The notes under the pieces are model-generated. The model saw only the letters and a list, made by a program, of their open reading frames with translations. It ran no database searches and had not been told where the DNA came from. From contig JAIOYP010000019.1 in the NCBI GenBank assembly GCA_021741155.1, positions 1 through 62,176 of the forward strand: DNA of 62,176 nucleotides, read 5' to 3'. The position numbers and the translations under genes are program-made. Below are positions 43,989 through 52,564 of this stretch, in pieces. The stretch is from Flavobacteriales bacterium (GTDB lineage: Bacteria > Bacteroidota > Bacteroidia > UBA10329). The stretch's first letter is position 1. Each line of letters begins with the position of its first letter.

Positions 43989-46900
43989 TTATGGTTCCAT
44001 CGTATCGCAGTGATACAGATGATGTTCTTTTTTGCTTGGTTTATCGGCTTTTGCTCCGCCTTTCTTGGCCGTAATCATCTTTTGAATAAGTCGATTTCGT
44101 TCCTCATCCAGTTGATGTTGTGCCGTTTTGTCTTTTTCGCGGGAGAAGTACAGTACGCCATCTACATACGTTCTTTCCGCCTTGGCGTAAATGGATAACG
44201 GATTGTCTGACCACACCACCACATCGGCATCTTTTCCTGCTTTCAGGCTTCCCGTTTGCTTGTCCAGTTTCAGCATTTTGGCAGGATTGAGTGTTACCAT
44301 TTTCCAAGCTTCTTCTTGACTCATACCACCGTATTTCACGCCTTTAGCAGCTTCTTGGTTCAAACGTCTTCCCATCTCAGCATCATCCGAGTTGATTCCC
44401 ACATTCACGCCTGCTTCATGCATCAAAGCCGCGTTGTATGGAATCGCATCATTCACCTCATACTTATATGCCCACCAATCGGAGAAAGTAGACCCACTCA
44501 CACCATGTTCTTTCATTTTATCAGCCACTTTGTAGCCTTCCAAAATGTGCGTAAACGTGTTCATTTTCCAACCCATGCTATCAGCCACGTGCATTAGCAT
44601 GTTAATCTCTTGCTGAACATAACTATGGCACGTCACGAAACGCTTGCTATCCATAATTTCAACGAGTACATCGAGCTCAATATCGCGTCTCGGTTTTGCA
44701 GCCGATGACTTGTCTTTCTTGCCTAAACCATTGAAGGCCGCCCATTCGGCTTTATAAGCCTTGGCGCGGTAAAAAGCATCATAGAAAACTTGTTCCACAC
44801 CCATTCTTGTTTGCGGGAATCTGGAAGTATAGTATTCGCCCCAATTCGACTGTTTCACGTTCTCGCCCAAGGCAAATTTTATGTGACCAGCCGCATCTTT
44901 CACCTTCATTTCTTCTGGTAATTTGCCCCAACGAAGCTTGATGATGCCGCTTTGACCGCCAATCGGATTGGCAGAACCGTGCAGCAATTGCGAAGTTGTG
45001 ACGCCACCAGCCAATTGGCGGTAAATGTTGATGTCTTCGGAGTTGACTACATCGCCAATACTTACTTCGGCTGTTACGGCTTGCGTTCCTTCATTCACAC
45101 CACTGCTGATGGCAATATGCGAATGTTCGTCAATAATGCCTGAAGTGACATGCTTTCCAGTTCCGTCAAATTCAATTGTGCCTTCTGGAACGGCCACGCT
45201 TTTACCAACAGATTGGATTTTCCCGTTGTTGATGAACACATCAGTACGTTCTAAAACACCATCCGTTTCGTTGGTCCAAACGGTTGCATTTCGGATAATG
45301 ATTGATTGTGGTTTTGGAGCTTCCGAGTAGCCATAAGCCATGAACGGATAAACCACTTTTCCTACAATCGTATCCTTCTTCGCTTCGTCTTTTTTCTCCT
45401 TCTCGTCCGTTTTCCCTTTTTCTCCTTTTTCCTTTTTCTCTATCTCAGAAGTGTAAGTCAATGTCCAATCCGCCCAAACACCATCTGGTCCTTGTCCTTG
45501 ACCTTTGTAATTCTTGCCATCTTTTCGTCCTGTAAGGCGATATTTTGCTTTCGCTTCTTTCTCGTCTGCAAAAGAAATCGTCACCAATTCGTTCTTCTGA
45601 CTGAACGAAACGTCCAATTTTGTCGTGTCATTCTTCGCCAACTTGGCACTTGGTTTATCAACCGTTGCAGTCAATTCCAAATTCCACGATTTGCTTCCCA
45701 TTTTGAGGGAATAATTGGCGCTAATCGAATCGCCTTCCGCCTCACTAAACTTGTATTGCTTGCCCTTAATCCAATGCTCTAGAATCACATTTTTCTCATT
45801 GAAAAGGTCCTTTGATGTAATGAGGAAGTTGGCCAAGTTGCCTTTCTGTAACGAACCAACTTCTTTCAGTCCCAACATCTTGGCAGGAACGGATGTGAGC
45901 GCTTCCAACGCAGTGATTGAATCCAATCCAGCTTCTTTCGCTTTGAGAATAGCTGGCCAGAAATCACCTTCTTTTTCCAATCCTTCCAGCGTAAGCGCGA
46001 AAGGAACACCTGCTTTTTTCAGCGCCTTTGCATTGCTTGGAGCGAGTTCCCAATGAAGCATTTCCTCGTAGCTCGCCAGTTGCGCATCAAACGGGTCTTC
46101 CACGTCCAACGCATCTGGGAATTTGAGCGGAATAATGAACGAACCACCCGTGTTTTTTACGGCATCAATTCTTCGGTATTCCGTTCCGTTTCCTAGGAAA
46201 ATGTATTGTTTCCCGAACTCATCGCCAACTTTATCAGCACGGAAAATGCTCAACAGGTCTTGGCTTTCAAATACCTGTGGAAGCGGCTGAACGCCATTCC
46301 AAGCCTCCAAACCAAGATTCATTTCTTTGGTGTTGTCATTTAAATTCGAATACCAATCCGCATCAAAATACGTTTGGCGCAAAAGCGCGATGGCTCCCAT
46401 TTGCGAACTTGGATAGTTCTGTCCAGAAGTTCCTTTTGAGAACGAATAATTGGCTGCCACGTTGGATTGAAGTAAGTTCTCGTTCGGAGTTCCATCACCT
46501 GTCAAAACCAAGGTTGAAGTTCCACGAGCAATTCCGTCTCGCACCAACGAAACCGTAGCCCCAAAACCAATCTTTCTCAATTCTTCGGCCTTCTTCGCGT
46601 CAGGAGAGAATCTCTCGGCTGCATTCACTTCAGGATTCAATGCATCATTCCAAGCAAACGCACTTTTCTTCTCTGAATCGTATTGCGGTCCTCGGCCATC
46701 TTTCTTCTCCTTTTTACCTTGTTCCACTCCGTAAGTTGAGAACGCATCAATCAACGAGGGATAAATATGTTTTCCCTTTAAGTCGGTTTCAATGGCGCCT
46801 TGCGGGACGGCAATTCCAGCACCAGCCGCAATTACGCGACCTTCTTTTACGAGAAGTGTAGCGTCTTCAAAAACGGTTTTTGCATCCACATGAACGGTAG

Positions 46901-47030
46901 CGTGCGTAAAAGCATAAACAGCTGCATTCTTGTCCTGCACGCCATTTATTGGGAAAGTCGTTTGTGCTTGAATCGTAAGGATGGAGGCAACTCCAAGCAG
47001 CAGTAAGAGTGAGAGTATTTTTCTGGTCAT
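43989..47030 (-). CDS. Two-domain amidohydrolase family protein (degenerate N half, intact C half)
   Basis: Exported protein of 1013 residues with a signal peptide (MTRKILSLLLLLGVASILTI). It contains two amidohydrolase-fold halves: residues about 30-430, where the metal motif reads YPSLIDAFSTYG without histidines, and about 590-985, with intact IIDEHSHIAI (HxH), TCHSYVQQ, FTHILEGY and NSDDAEMG metal ligands and AAKMLxLDKQTGSL-like end motifs. Between them are a beta segment and a Lys/Glu-rich linker (EKKEKGEKGKTDEKEKKDE). The C half probably acts on an imide, peptide or cyclic substrate in the periplasm; the N half is likely structural. The ATG at 47028-47030 is preceded by a -7 box. Confidence 0.87.
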   Translation of the reverse strand: MTRKILSLLLLLGVASILTIQAQTTFPINGVQDKNAAVYAFTHATVHVDAKTVFEDATLLVKEGRVIAAGAGIAVPQGAIETDLKGKHIYPSLIDAFSTYGVEQGKKEKKDGRGPQYDSEKKSAFAWNDALNPEVNAAERFSPDAKKAEELRKIGFGATVSLVRDGIARGTSTLVLTGDGTPNENLLQSNVAANYSFSKGTSGQNYPSSQMGAIALLRQTYFDADWYSNLNDNTKEMNLGLEAWNGVQPLPQVFESQDLLSIFRADKVGDEFGKQYIFLGNGTEYRRIDAVKNTGGSFIIPLKFPDALDVEDPFDAQLASYEEMLHWELAPSNAKALKKAGVPFALTLEGLEKEGDFWPAILKAKEAGLDSITALEALTSVPAKMLGLKEVGSLQKGNLANFLITSKDLFNEKNVILEHWIKGKQYKFSEAEGDSISANYSLKMGSKSWNLELTATVDKPSAKLAKNDTTKLDVSFSQKNELVTISFADEKEAKAKYRLTGRKDGKNYKGQGQGPDGVWADWTLTYTSEIEKKEKGEKGKTDEKEKKDEAKKDTIVGKVVYPFMAYGYSEAPKPQSIIIRNATVWTNETDGVLERTDVFINNGKIQSVGKSVAVPEGTIEFDGTGKHVTSGIIDEHSHIAISSGVNEGTQAVTAEVSIGDVVNSEDINIYRQLAGGVTTSQLLHGSANPIGGQSGIIKLRWGKLPEEMKVKDAAGHIKFALGENVKQSNWGEYYTSRFPQTRMGVEQVFYDAFYRAKAYKAEWAAFNGLGKKDKSSAAKPRRDIELDVLVEIMDSKRFVTCHSYVQQEINMLMHVADSMGWKMNTFTHILEGYKVADKMKEHGVSGSTFSDWWAYKYEVNDAIPYNAALMHEAGVNVGINSDDAEMGRRLNQEAAKGVKYGGMSQEEAWKMVTLNPAKMLKLDKQTGSLKAGKDADVVVWSDNPLSIYAKAERTYVDGVLYFSREKDKTAQHQLDEERNRLIQKMITAKKGGAKADKPSKKEHHLYHCDTMEP

Positions 47031-47053
47031 TTCAATGGTTTCAGAAGAGCGCG

Positions 47054-47061
47054 CAAACTTA
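47054..47061 (-). promoter_or_regulatory. -7 element (TAAGTTTG) of the amidohydrolase operon
   Basis: TAAGTTTG on the minus strand fits TAnnTTTG exactly and lies 24 bases before the ATG at 47030. It is part of a divergent promoter region with the plus-strand element at 47114-47121. Confidence 0.6.
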
Positions 47062-47113
47062 CTCAAATTGAATTCCGTGGGCGTGTCCGCACAATTGCAG
47101 GAAGTGAAATGCG

Positions 47114-47121
47114 TAGCTTTG
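47114..47121 (+). promoter_or_regulatory. -7 element (TAGCTTTG) of the cytochrome-hflX operon
   Basis: TAGCTTTG fits TAnnTTTG and lies 18 bases before the ATG at 47139; a TTG 16 bases upstream may be the -33 box. The 5' untranslated leader would be about ten bases. Confidence 0.6.
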
Positions 47122-47138
47122 TTCCTCAAACAAAAATC

Positions 47139-47594
47139 ATGTACGAAATACTACTTCGCTCACACTCAGGATTACGTTGGATTGTTCTTGCAGTCGTGCT
47201 TGGCGCCATTTTCCGCGCATTCACAAACATGTCTTCAGGCAAGTTCACTCCGCTAGATGATAAACTCTCGTTGTTCTCGCTCATTTTCTGTCATATCCAA
47301 TTATTGTTGGGTCTTGTTCTCTATTTCATCAGCCCGTTTGTAAAAGCAGCAATGGAAGCTGGAATGGGAGCAGCTATGAAAGAAACCGTGCTGCGTTTTT
47401 GGTTGGTGGAACACATTTTTGGAATGGTAATCGGTATTGCGCTGATAACTATTGGTAGAATTACCGCCAAGAAAGCTGCCTCAGACAAAGAGAAATTCAA
47501 GAAGATTGCGGTCTTTTTCACCATTGGATTGGTGTTTATTCTCGCAACAATTCCTTGGCCATTCCGCGAAGTTCTGGGAAGAGGTTGGTTCTGA
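47139..47594 (+). CDS. Cytochrome b-like membrane protein
   Basis: Four-helix membrane protein of 151 residues (YEILLRSHSGLRWIVLAVVL, SLIFCHIQLLLGLVLYFI, WLVEHIFGMVIGIALITIG, IAVFFTIGLVFILATIPW). Histidines inside the helices (HSGLRW, CHIQLL, EHIFGM) could bind haem, as in the Bacteroidetes proteins annotated as cytochrome B. The partner is the cytochrome c lipoprotein encoded next (TGATG overlap), which suggests a small electron-transfer unit in the inner membrane. The ATG at 47139 is used; an ATG at 47109 would precede the promoter. Confidence 0.78.
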   Translation: MYEILLRSHSGLRWIVLAVVLGAIFRAFTNMSSGKFTPLDDKLSLFSLIFCHIQLLLGLVLYFISPFVKAAMEAGMGAAMKETVLRFWLVEHIFGMVIGIALITIGRITAKKAASDKEKFKKIAVFFTIGLVFILATIPWPFREVLGRGWF

Positions 47595-47902
47595 TGAATC
47601 AGGCTTTATTGGTTCTTCTTCTCGGGATTTTCTACGCTTGTGGGAGCGTGAATTCGCAGCATTCAAACCCAGAATTGGGAGCGGAAGTTTACAAAACGTA
47701 TTGCGTGGCCTGTCACGGCTCAAACGGAAAGCTGAAGTTGAATAATGCGCCCGACCTCACGGTTTCAAAAATGACTTTGGAAGAGCGAATTAAGAACATC
47801 ACCGAAGGAGGAAGCATGATGCCTGCTTTTGCGGAGGTTATTTCTGAAGAACAGATTTCGGCCGTGGCTGTTTATTTAGATGAATTGAAAGAATCAAATT
47901 AA
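47594..47902 (+). CDS. Cytochrome c lipoprotein
   Basis: Single-haem cytochrome c of 102 residues. Lipobox LLGIFYAC at the N-terminus, haem motif CVACHG, and a distal methionine in GGSMMPAF. It is likely tethered to the periplasmic side of the membrane and passes electrons to or from the preceding cytochrome b-like protein. The ATG overlaps the preceding stop as TGATG; hflX starts directly after its TAA. Confidence 0.93.
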   Translation: MNQALLVLLLGIFYACGSVNSQHSNPELGAEVYKTYCVACHGSNGKLKLNNAPDLTVSKMTLEERIKNITEGGSMMPAFAEVISEEQISAVAVYLDELKESN

Positions 47903-49099
47903 GTGGGAAAATTATACGATACAGCACCTGTTCAGGAAACGGCCGTTTTGGTTGGGCTTATTCAAGGGCATGATACCGAGGCGAAAGTGGCCGAATACAT
48001 GGACGAACTTGAGTTTCTTTCCATGACCGCTGGTTTGGATACCAAGAAGCGCTTCACACAGAAACTCCGAAAGGCAGACCCGAAAACCTTCTTGGGTTCG
48101 GGAAAGATTAACGAGATTGATGAATACATCAAGGGACACGACATTGATGTGGTGGTTTTTGATGATGACCTTAGCCCTTCGCAGCTTCGGAACTTGGAGA
48201 AGATTTTTCAGAAGAAGATTTACGACAGGAGCCTTTTGATTTTGGATATTTTCCATGCACGTGCTCAAACCGCACAGGCCAGAACGCAGGTTGAATTGGC
48301 GCGCTATCAATATCTGCTTCCGCGATTGACCAACATGTGGACTCACTTGGAACGTCAGCGAGGTGGAACTGGAACGCGTGGTGGATCTGGGGAGAAGGAG
48401 CTTGAAACGGATAAGCGTCTCATTCGTGATCGGATTTCGTTGCTCAAAGATCAGCTGAAGGACATCGACAAGCAAATGGCTACACAACGAAAAAGCCGTG
48501 GACAATTGATTCGAGTTGCATTGGTCGGTTACACCAACGTGGGCAAATCCACGTTAATGAACTTGCTCAGCAAGTCGGATGTGTTGGCTGAGAACAAACT
48601 TTTTGCAACGTTGGATACGACCGTTCGCAAAGTGGTGATAGAAAACCTTCCGTTTTTGATGTCAGATACGGTCGGATTTATTCGAAAACTGCCACACCAG
48701 TTGGTGGAGAGTTTCAAATCAACATTGGATGAGGTTCGCGAAGCGGATATTCTACTTCATATAGTTGATATTTCTCATCCTGAGTTTGAAGACCACATTA
48801 ATGTGGTGAACGAAACCTTGGCAGAAATCGGTGCACGCGATAAGCAAACGATTCTTGTTTTCAATAAGATTGATGCTCACACCTATGTGAAAAAGGATGA
48901 GGACGACTTGACCGAATCTACCCGCGAGAACTTGAGTTTAGAAGACCTGAAACGCACGTGGATGGGCAAAATGGGCGAAGATTGCATCTTCATTTCGGCC
49001 ACCAAGAAAGACAACATTGACGAGCTCCGCGACTTGCTTTACGAACGCGCCAAGGCGGTTCATGTCACACGGTATCCGAACGATAGGTTGTTGTATTAA
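47903..49099 (+). CDS. hflX: GTPase HflX
   Basis: Ribosome-associated GTPase of 398 residues that splits stalled or heat-damaged ribosomes. N-terminal HflX domain (about 10-190: EFLSMTAGLDTKKRFTQKL, FLGSGKINEIDEYIK, ERQRGGTGTRGGSGEKELET) and a G domain with the P-loop GYTNVGKSTL, the switch-II DTVGFIRKLPHQLV, and NKID. Start is a GTG at 47903-47905, one base after the cytochrome c stop; no ATG is nearer. It is expressed with the two cytochrome genes, an unusual but plausible stress-related grouping. Confidence 0.96.
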   Translation: MGKLYDTAPVQETAVLVGLIQGHDTEAKVAEYMDELEFLSMTAGLDTKKRFTQKLRKADPKTFLGSGKINEIDEYIKGHDIDVVVFDDDLSPSQLRNLEKIFQKKIYDRSLLILDIFHARAQTAQARTQVELARYQYLLPRLTNMWTHLERQRGGTGTRGGSGEKELETDKRLIRDRISLLKDQLKDIDKQMATQRKSRGQLIRVALVGYTNVGKSTLMNLLSKSDVLAENKLFATLDTTVRKVVIENLPFLMSDTVGFIRKLPHQLVESFKSTLDEVREADILLHIVDISHPEFEDHINVVNETLAEIGARDKQTILVFNKIDAHTYVKKDEDDLTESTRENLSLEDLKRTWMGKMGEDCIFISATKKDNIDELRDLLYERAKAVHVTRYPNDRLLY

Positions 49100-49708
49100 T
49101 TACTTCGAATAGGCAGGAATTCGGTAGTTGATTCCGAGACTGACCAACCTTGCTGATGGGAAAAAGTATTCGACTTCATCATAATCAAAGAATGCAGGGC
49201 CGATTGAAAAATCACTACAGGTTTCAAAACTGAGACCCTTCCATATCGGCACAGTAATTTCGAAATCTATACCGAAAGCAATGCCATGAGTTTTTCTGCT
49301 AAATGGGCCTTCTGGGCTATAATCGGTTTCGTGAGTATAGTAAAAGTTGAAGGTTGGGCCTAATCCAAGAATCAGTCTTCTTTTAAGAATCTCAAATTCG
49401 TAGGGTGCCGATAATGTGAAAAGAAACAAGTGTCCTTTGTTAAACCCTCGATTTGAATCCCAATTCACTAGTATACCTGTTTGAATCCAAAACTTATCTG
49501 CTCTTGTTTCGAATGCGAAATGAAAGCCCCCTACAATATCTGAAATCTTGTGCTCCCGTGGAGGAAATGGCAGATACCTCCAATTGATTGAGATGCCAAA
49601 ATCCCGTTGAATCGTGTCTTTACGAGCTATTATCTGAGCTTCTGAGGAGTTTGATAAAAGCAATAGAACAAAGAGCGGAAAACAAGACCTAAAAGACCAA
49701 TTAATCAT
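49100..49708 (-). CDS. Outer-membrane beta-barrel-like protein of unknown function
   Basis: Exported protein of 202 residues with a signal peptide (FPLFVLLLLSNSSEAQ) and alternating hydrophobic/aromatic strands (FWIQTGILVNWDSN, LILGLGPTFNFYYTHET, GIAFGIDFEITVPI, LVSLGINYRIPAYSK), ending in an aromatic strand as outer-membrane barrels do. No named family is recognised. It follows the Rrf2 regulator gene by 20 bases and is probably co-transcribed. The ATG at 49706-49708 is chosen; a longer reading would run back through the Rrf2 gene. Confidence 0.75.
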   Translation of the reverse strand: MINWSFRSCFPLFVLLLLSNSSEAQIIARKDTIQRDFGISINWRYLPFPPREHKISDIVGGFHFAFETRADKFWIQTGILVNWDSNRGFNKGHLFLFTLSAPYEFEILKRRLILGLGPTFNFYYTHETDYSPEGPFSRKTHGIAFGIDFEITVPIWKGLSFETCSDFSIGPAFFDYDEVEYFFPSARLVSLGINYRIPAYSK

Positions 49709-49728
49709 GGCATTCGGTCTTACAAGAG

Positions 49729-50136
49729 TTAGTCCACTTTCCCCGAAACAACCCTCACCGTAACAGCCGCAAGCGGCTTTTTCAGCGCATATTCCGCGTG
49801 TGCAAAAGTTTCTTCCAATGCTTCGGGCAAATGCACAGAAACGGTGTCTTCCTCGTTTCCAACCTTGCAGCGGAAAGGGTTTTCTTTCTTCATGGCAAGA
49901 TAGATGTCCCACAGCGTGATGCTCATTGCAGGACGGCCTAAAAAGTAGCCACCACCGATTCCTTGTTTCACTTTTATCAGTCCAAATTCCTTCAAACGAC
50001 CAACAATTCTTCGCACAACCACGGGGTTTGTACCAATGCTTTCGCCCAATTCGGTGCTATTCACCAAGTTCTTGTCGGTTCTATCGAGATAAACACAAAT
50101 GTGAATGGCGTTGGTGAAGGTTGAATCGATTTGCAT
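49729..50136 (-). CDS. Rrf2 family transcriptional regulator
   Basis: Winged-helix regulator of 135 residues: QIDSTFTNAIHICVYLDR, then the helix-turn-helix NSTELGESIGTNPVVVRRIV, and GLIKVKQGIGGGYFLGRP. The cysteine triplet that holds an Fe-S cluster in IscR/NsrR is missing (only one Cys, in FRCKVG), so it probably senses something else or acts constitutively. The ATG at 50134-50136 lies 17 bases after a -7 box. It precedes the beta-barrel gene and may control it. Confidence 0.9.
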   Translation of the reverse strand: MQIDSTFTNAIHICVYLDRTDKNLVNSTELGESIGTNPVVVRRIVGRLKEFGLIKVKQGIGGGYFLGRPAMSITLWDIYLAMKKENPFRCKVGNEEDTVSVHLPEALEETFAHAEYALKKPLAAVTVRVVSGKVD

Positions 50137-50152
50137 GGATGGAATTTTGCTA

Positions 50153-50160
50153 CAAATGTA
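50153..50160 (-). promoter_or_regulatory. -7 element (TACATTTG) of the Rrf2 gene
   Basis: TACATTTG on the minus strand matches TAnnTTTG, 17 bases before the start at 50136. The -33 region is not a clear match. Confidence 0.55.
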
Positions 50161-50194
50161 ACTCTTAAAGTGTTTCATGCTCGTTGAAAAGTAC

Positions 50195-50283
50195 TTTTTT
50201 AGCCACAGAAACCTTTAGACTTGTACAAGTAAAAGGATCAATAAATTTATTTCTCCTCTGTGAAAACCTCTGTGAGTTTGTGA
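50195..50283. repeat. Dispersed TTTAGCCACAGA-type repeat, copy 1
   Basis: Starts TTTTTTAGCCACAGAAACC and ends TCCTCTGTGAAAACCTCTGTG, giving inverted CACAGA/TCTGTG ends. A related copy is at 61994-62089. This kind of short intergenic element is common in Bacteroidetes genomes. Confidence 0.65.
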
Positions 50284-50356
50284 GGTGTAAGGTTAGGGGA
50301 TTGTCTTTATGCTTTGGATTGCTTGGTTCGGAGACCCTTAAGGGCAATTCGAGCTC

Positions 50357-50390
50357 AAAAAAAAGAGGCCGCCTTTTCAGACAGCCTCTC
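50357..50390 (-). terminator. Rho-independent terminator after the 50415-51503 gene
   Basis: On the minus strand: AGAGGCTGTC-TGAAAA-GGCGGCCTCT followed by TTTTTT, a 10-bp stem with G-U pairs. It lies 25 bases past the gene's stop. Confidence 0.85.
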
Positions 50391-50414
50391 TCATCAAATA
50401 GGGTTTGGAGAGTA

Positions 50415-51503
50415 TTAGTTTCTCACCAAACGCTTAAACGTTCTGCCTGTGGCAGTTTCAATTTCCATGATATAAACCCCTGTTTTAACGGGGGTTAAAT
50501 CAATGGTGTACAAATTAGCTCCAGCCAAACGCTCGGCACGTACCACTTTGCCCGATACATCCATGATACGGATATTGAGGGTTTCGATATTGTCTAAACG
50601 AAGTGTGAAGATGCCATTGCTTGGGTTTGGGTAGATGCTGGCGTTAATTCCTGCAGCTTCGTCTATTCCGATTGGCGTGGCAGTAATTGCCATAGTCTCA
50701 TTACCTGAGCAACCGTCATCTGTCATGTCTACTTCAATGCTTCCGCTTCCTGCCCAGGTTACTTGAACAGCATTTGTTCCTTGTCCAGAAACAATGGTGC
50801 CGTTTGTAGCAGTCCAGTTATAGGTTACGTTAGGGTTGTTGGCCACAGAATAGCCATACTGCGCGGCAGGAGCCACATCGCTTGGACCAGCAATGGTTGC
50901 TGTAATGTCTGCGTAATCTGCAGGTACCACCAAAGTGTCTAAAATGTAGAAAGAACCACCACCCACGCTTGGGTCAATGGCACTTACCCAAGCAGCACCA
51001 CCAATAAACTGAAGCGCAAAGGCTGGATTTGTAGCTGCAACGTATGCATCTACTTCAAACACCAATGGATATACGCCATCATTGTTTGTACCACCACCAA
51101 TAGCGCTATTCCATGCACTTTGAGCAGCTGTAACGTACGCACAACCGATTGCTGATACTTGAGTAGGTGTTGAGCCTGTGTTGTTCCAGTATCCCCAAGG
51201 GCCATTAGCGTCTGCAGATCCGATCACATCCGTGCTTAGCGAAAAACCAGCAGGTAAACCAGCCACAGAATTAATTCGCATACGGGTAATGTAAAGTGTA
51301 ACGCTGCCAATAGTGGCATTTGGAACAGTAGTATCCGTTAGACTCACAATGGTCTTAGGTGCTATTAGTTCGCATGTTGGTCCGAGTGGGCCATGAGGAT
51401 ATAATCCTGGATTACCACCTGCATAGCTGGCATCTGGCGTGCAGGTTTGTGCAAAAGCGCCACCTGTTATGAGCAAGGCAGCAAAGAGTAGATGTTTTTT
51501 CAT
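50415..51503 (-). CDS. T9SS type A sorting-domain protein of unknown function
   Basis: Secreted 362-residue protein: signal peptide MKKHLLFAALLITGGAFAQ, two beta-rich segments (about 40-190 and 200-280, the second with TYNWTATNGTIVSGQGTNAV, PKD-like), and a type A sorting domain (SIYPNPSNGIFTLRL, then TGVYIMEIETATGRTFKRL). The middle stretch LPAGFSLSTD and AIGCAYVTAAQSAWNS resembles modules found in other Bacteroidetes cargo. No enzyme domain. It has its own promoter and terminator and lacks partner genes. Confidence 0.87.
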   Translation of the reverse strand: MKKHLLFAALLITGGAFAQTCTPDASYAGGNPGLYPHGPLGPTCELIAPKTIVSLTDTTVPNATIGSVTLYITRMRINSVAGLPAGFSLSTDVIGSADANGPWGYWNNTGSTPTQVSAIGCAYVTAAQSAWNSAIGGGTNNDGVYPLVFEVDAYVAATNPAFALQFIGGAAWVSAIDPSVGGGSFYILDTLVVPADYADITATIAGPSDVAPAAQYGYSVANNPNVTYNWTATNGTIVSGQGTNAVQVTWAGSGSIEVDMTDDGCSGNETMAITATPIGIDEAAGINASIYPNPSNGIFTLRLDNIETLNIRIMDVSGKVVRAERLAGANLYTIDLTPVKTGVYIMEIETATGRTFKRLVRN

Positions 51504-51534
51504 GATGTAAGTGTTGAGGTTTGATTATTTGGAT

Positions 51535-51542
51535 CAAATATA
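51535..51542 (-). promoter_or_regulatory. -7 element (TATATTTG) of the 50415-51503 gene
   Basis: TATATTTG on the minus strand, with a TTG 18 bases upstream as a plausible -33 box, 32 bases before the ATG at 51503. Confidence 0.65.
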
Positions 51543-51594
51543 GGTCTTCATTGCATAGAACAATGCCATCCAGAACACAAAAGAAAAGACTTGT

Positions 51595-52563
51595 CTAGCG
51601 CAGTTCAGCGCTATTGATAATGGCATCTACTTGCCGCAGGTAGTTGCGTTTGTTTTTGCCCGGGGCAAAAACAAAGCCGTGGAGGTATAGTACGTTCTTT
51701 TCGCTTGCATCTAGCATAGCGTAGCTTACAAATGGGCCGCCCATAAGCGCGCCTTGTATGTGCCACAGTCCCACAAGCTTGCTGGCGTATTTTGAATGGA
51801 GGGAGGTTTCTGACAAACGGGGCGGATATTCGGTAACGGTGCTCATGTAGCTGCCCGCATCTGGCCCTCCTACATATTTAAGCGAGAAGGTGTCCATGGC
51901 TGCTATCATTCCTGCAGCAGAAAAGGTGTTCTCTTTGGTGTAAGGTTCCTTATAGATAAGAATGCTTTGGGTTACGTCTGCGGTTTCGTATCGTACCCAA
52001 CAAAAGTTCGCTTCTTGCCGCACAATATTGTAGCCTTTTGGAATAGAAAGCCTTACGCCAAAGGCGGTTTCAACTGGTTTAAAGACATCGGAATCTTCTT
52101 GTGCGCGGTAACTCTTTAATATCCGTTCTTCTTCCTTTTTAAGCACGTGCCCTATGATGCTTGATGCATTTGCGGCAAATATCTCTAAGTAGGCATCAAC
52201 CGTTGGTGCTGTAATTTCTACTACCACCTGTGGCGTGGCCCATACATCTGTCTTTACCTGAATGTTGGCGCGCAAGCTATCTGCTATATGCACGGTAACG
52301 ATGTTTCGGTGGGTTCGGAAAATCTTCGTAAAACCAGAAGTGCTTACATGCACCACGTTAAAAGTGGGTTCTGCTTGAGGCAAACCATATACGTGCTGCG
52401 CCAATGCCTCAAATGTTGAGTCTCCGGCTGATCCGTTCCAGAAGGCATCGTCCATTACCACAACCAACTCGCCTGCCTTGCCTGTAATACCGGGCAGAGG
52501 CATTACGGGAGCATCGCAAGCGCAGAAGAAAAAGACTGCGAGTAGGAGGTAAGCGTATTTCAT
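51595..52563 (-). CDS. DUF4837 family lipoprotein
   Basis: Predicted lipoprotein of 322 residues with lipobox VFFFCAC, matching the Bacteroidetes family DUF4837: GKAGELVVVMDDAFWNGSAG near residue 30, then FCWVRYETADVTQSILIYKE and YPPRLSETSLHSKYASKLVG. The function of this family is unknown. The ATG at 52561-52563 begins one base after the stop of the transglycosylase gene, so both are probably co-transcribed. Confidence 0.88.
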   Translation of the reverse strand: MKYAYLLLAVFFFCACDAPVMPLPGITGKAGELVVVMDDAFWNGSAGDSTFEALAQHVYGLPQAEPTFNVVHVSTSGFTKIFRTHRNIVTVHIADSLRANIQVKTDVWATPQVVVEITAPTVDAYLEIFAANASSIIGHVLKKEEERILKSYRAQEDSDVFKPVETAFGVRLSIPKGYNIVRQEANFCWVRYETADVTQSILIYKEPYTKENTFSAAGMIAAMDTFSLKYVGGPDAGSYMSTVTEYPPRLSETSLHSKYASKLVGLWHIQGALMGGPFVSYAMLDASEKNVLYLHGFVFAPGKNKRNYLRQVDAIINSAELR

Positions 52564-52564
52564 G

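Noticed and set aside
45306..45782. 158-residue plus-strand ORF opposite the large amidohydrolase
   Set aside because: Its Phe-rich part is the complement of the Lys/Glu linker codons of the real gene; no domain is visible.
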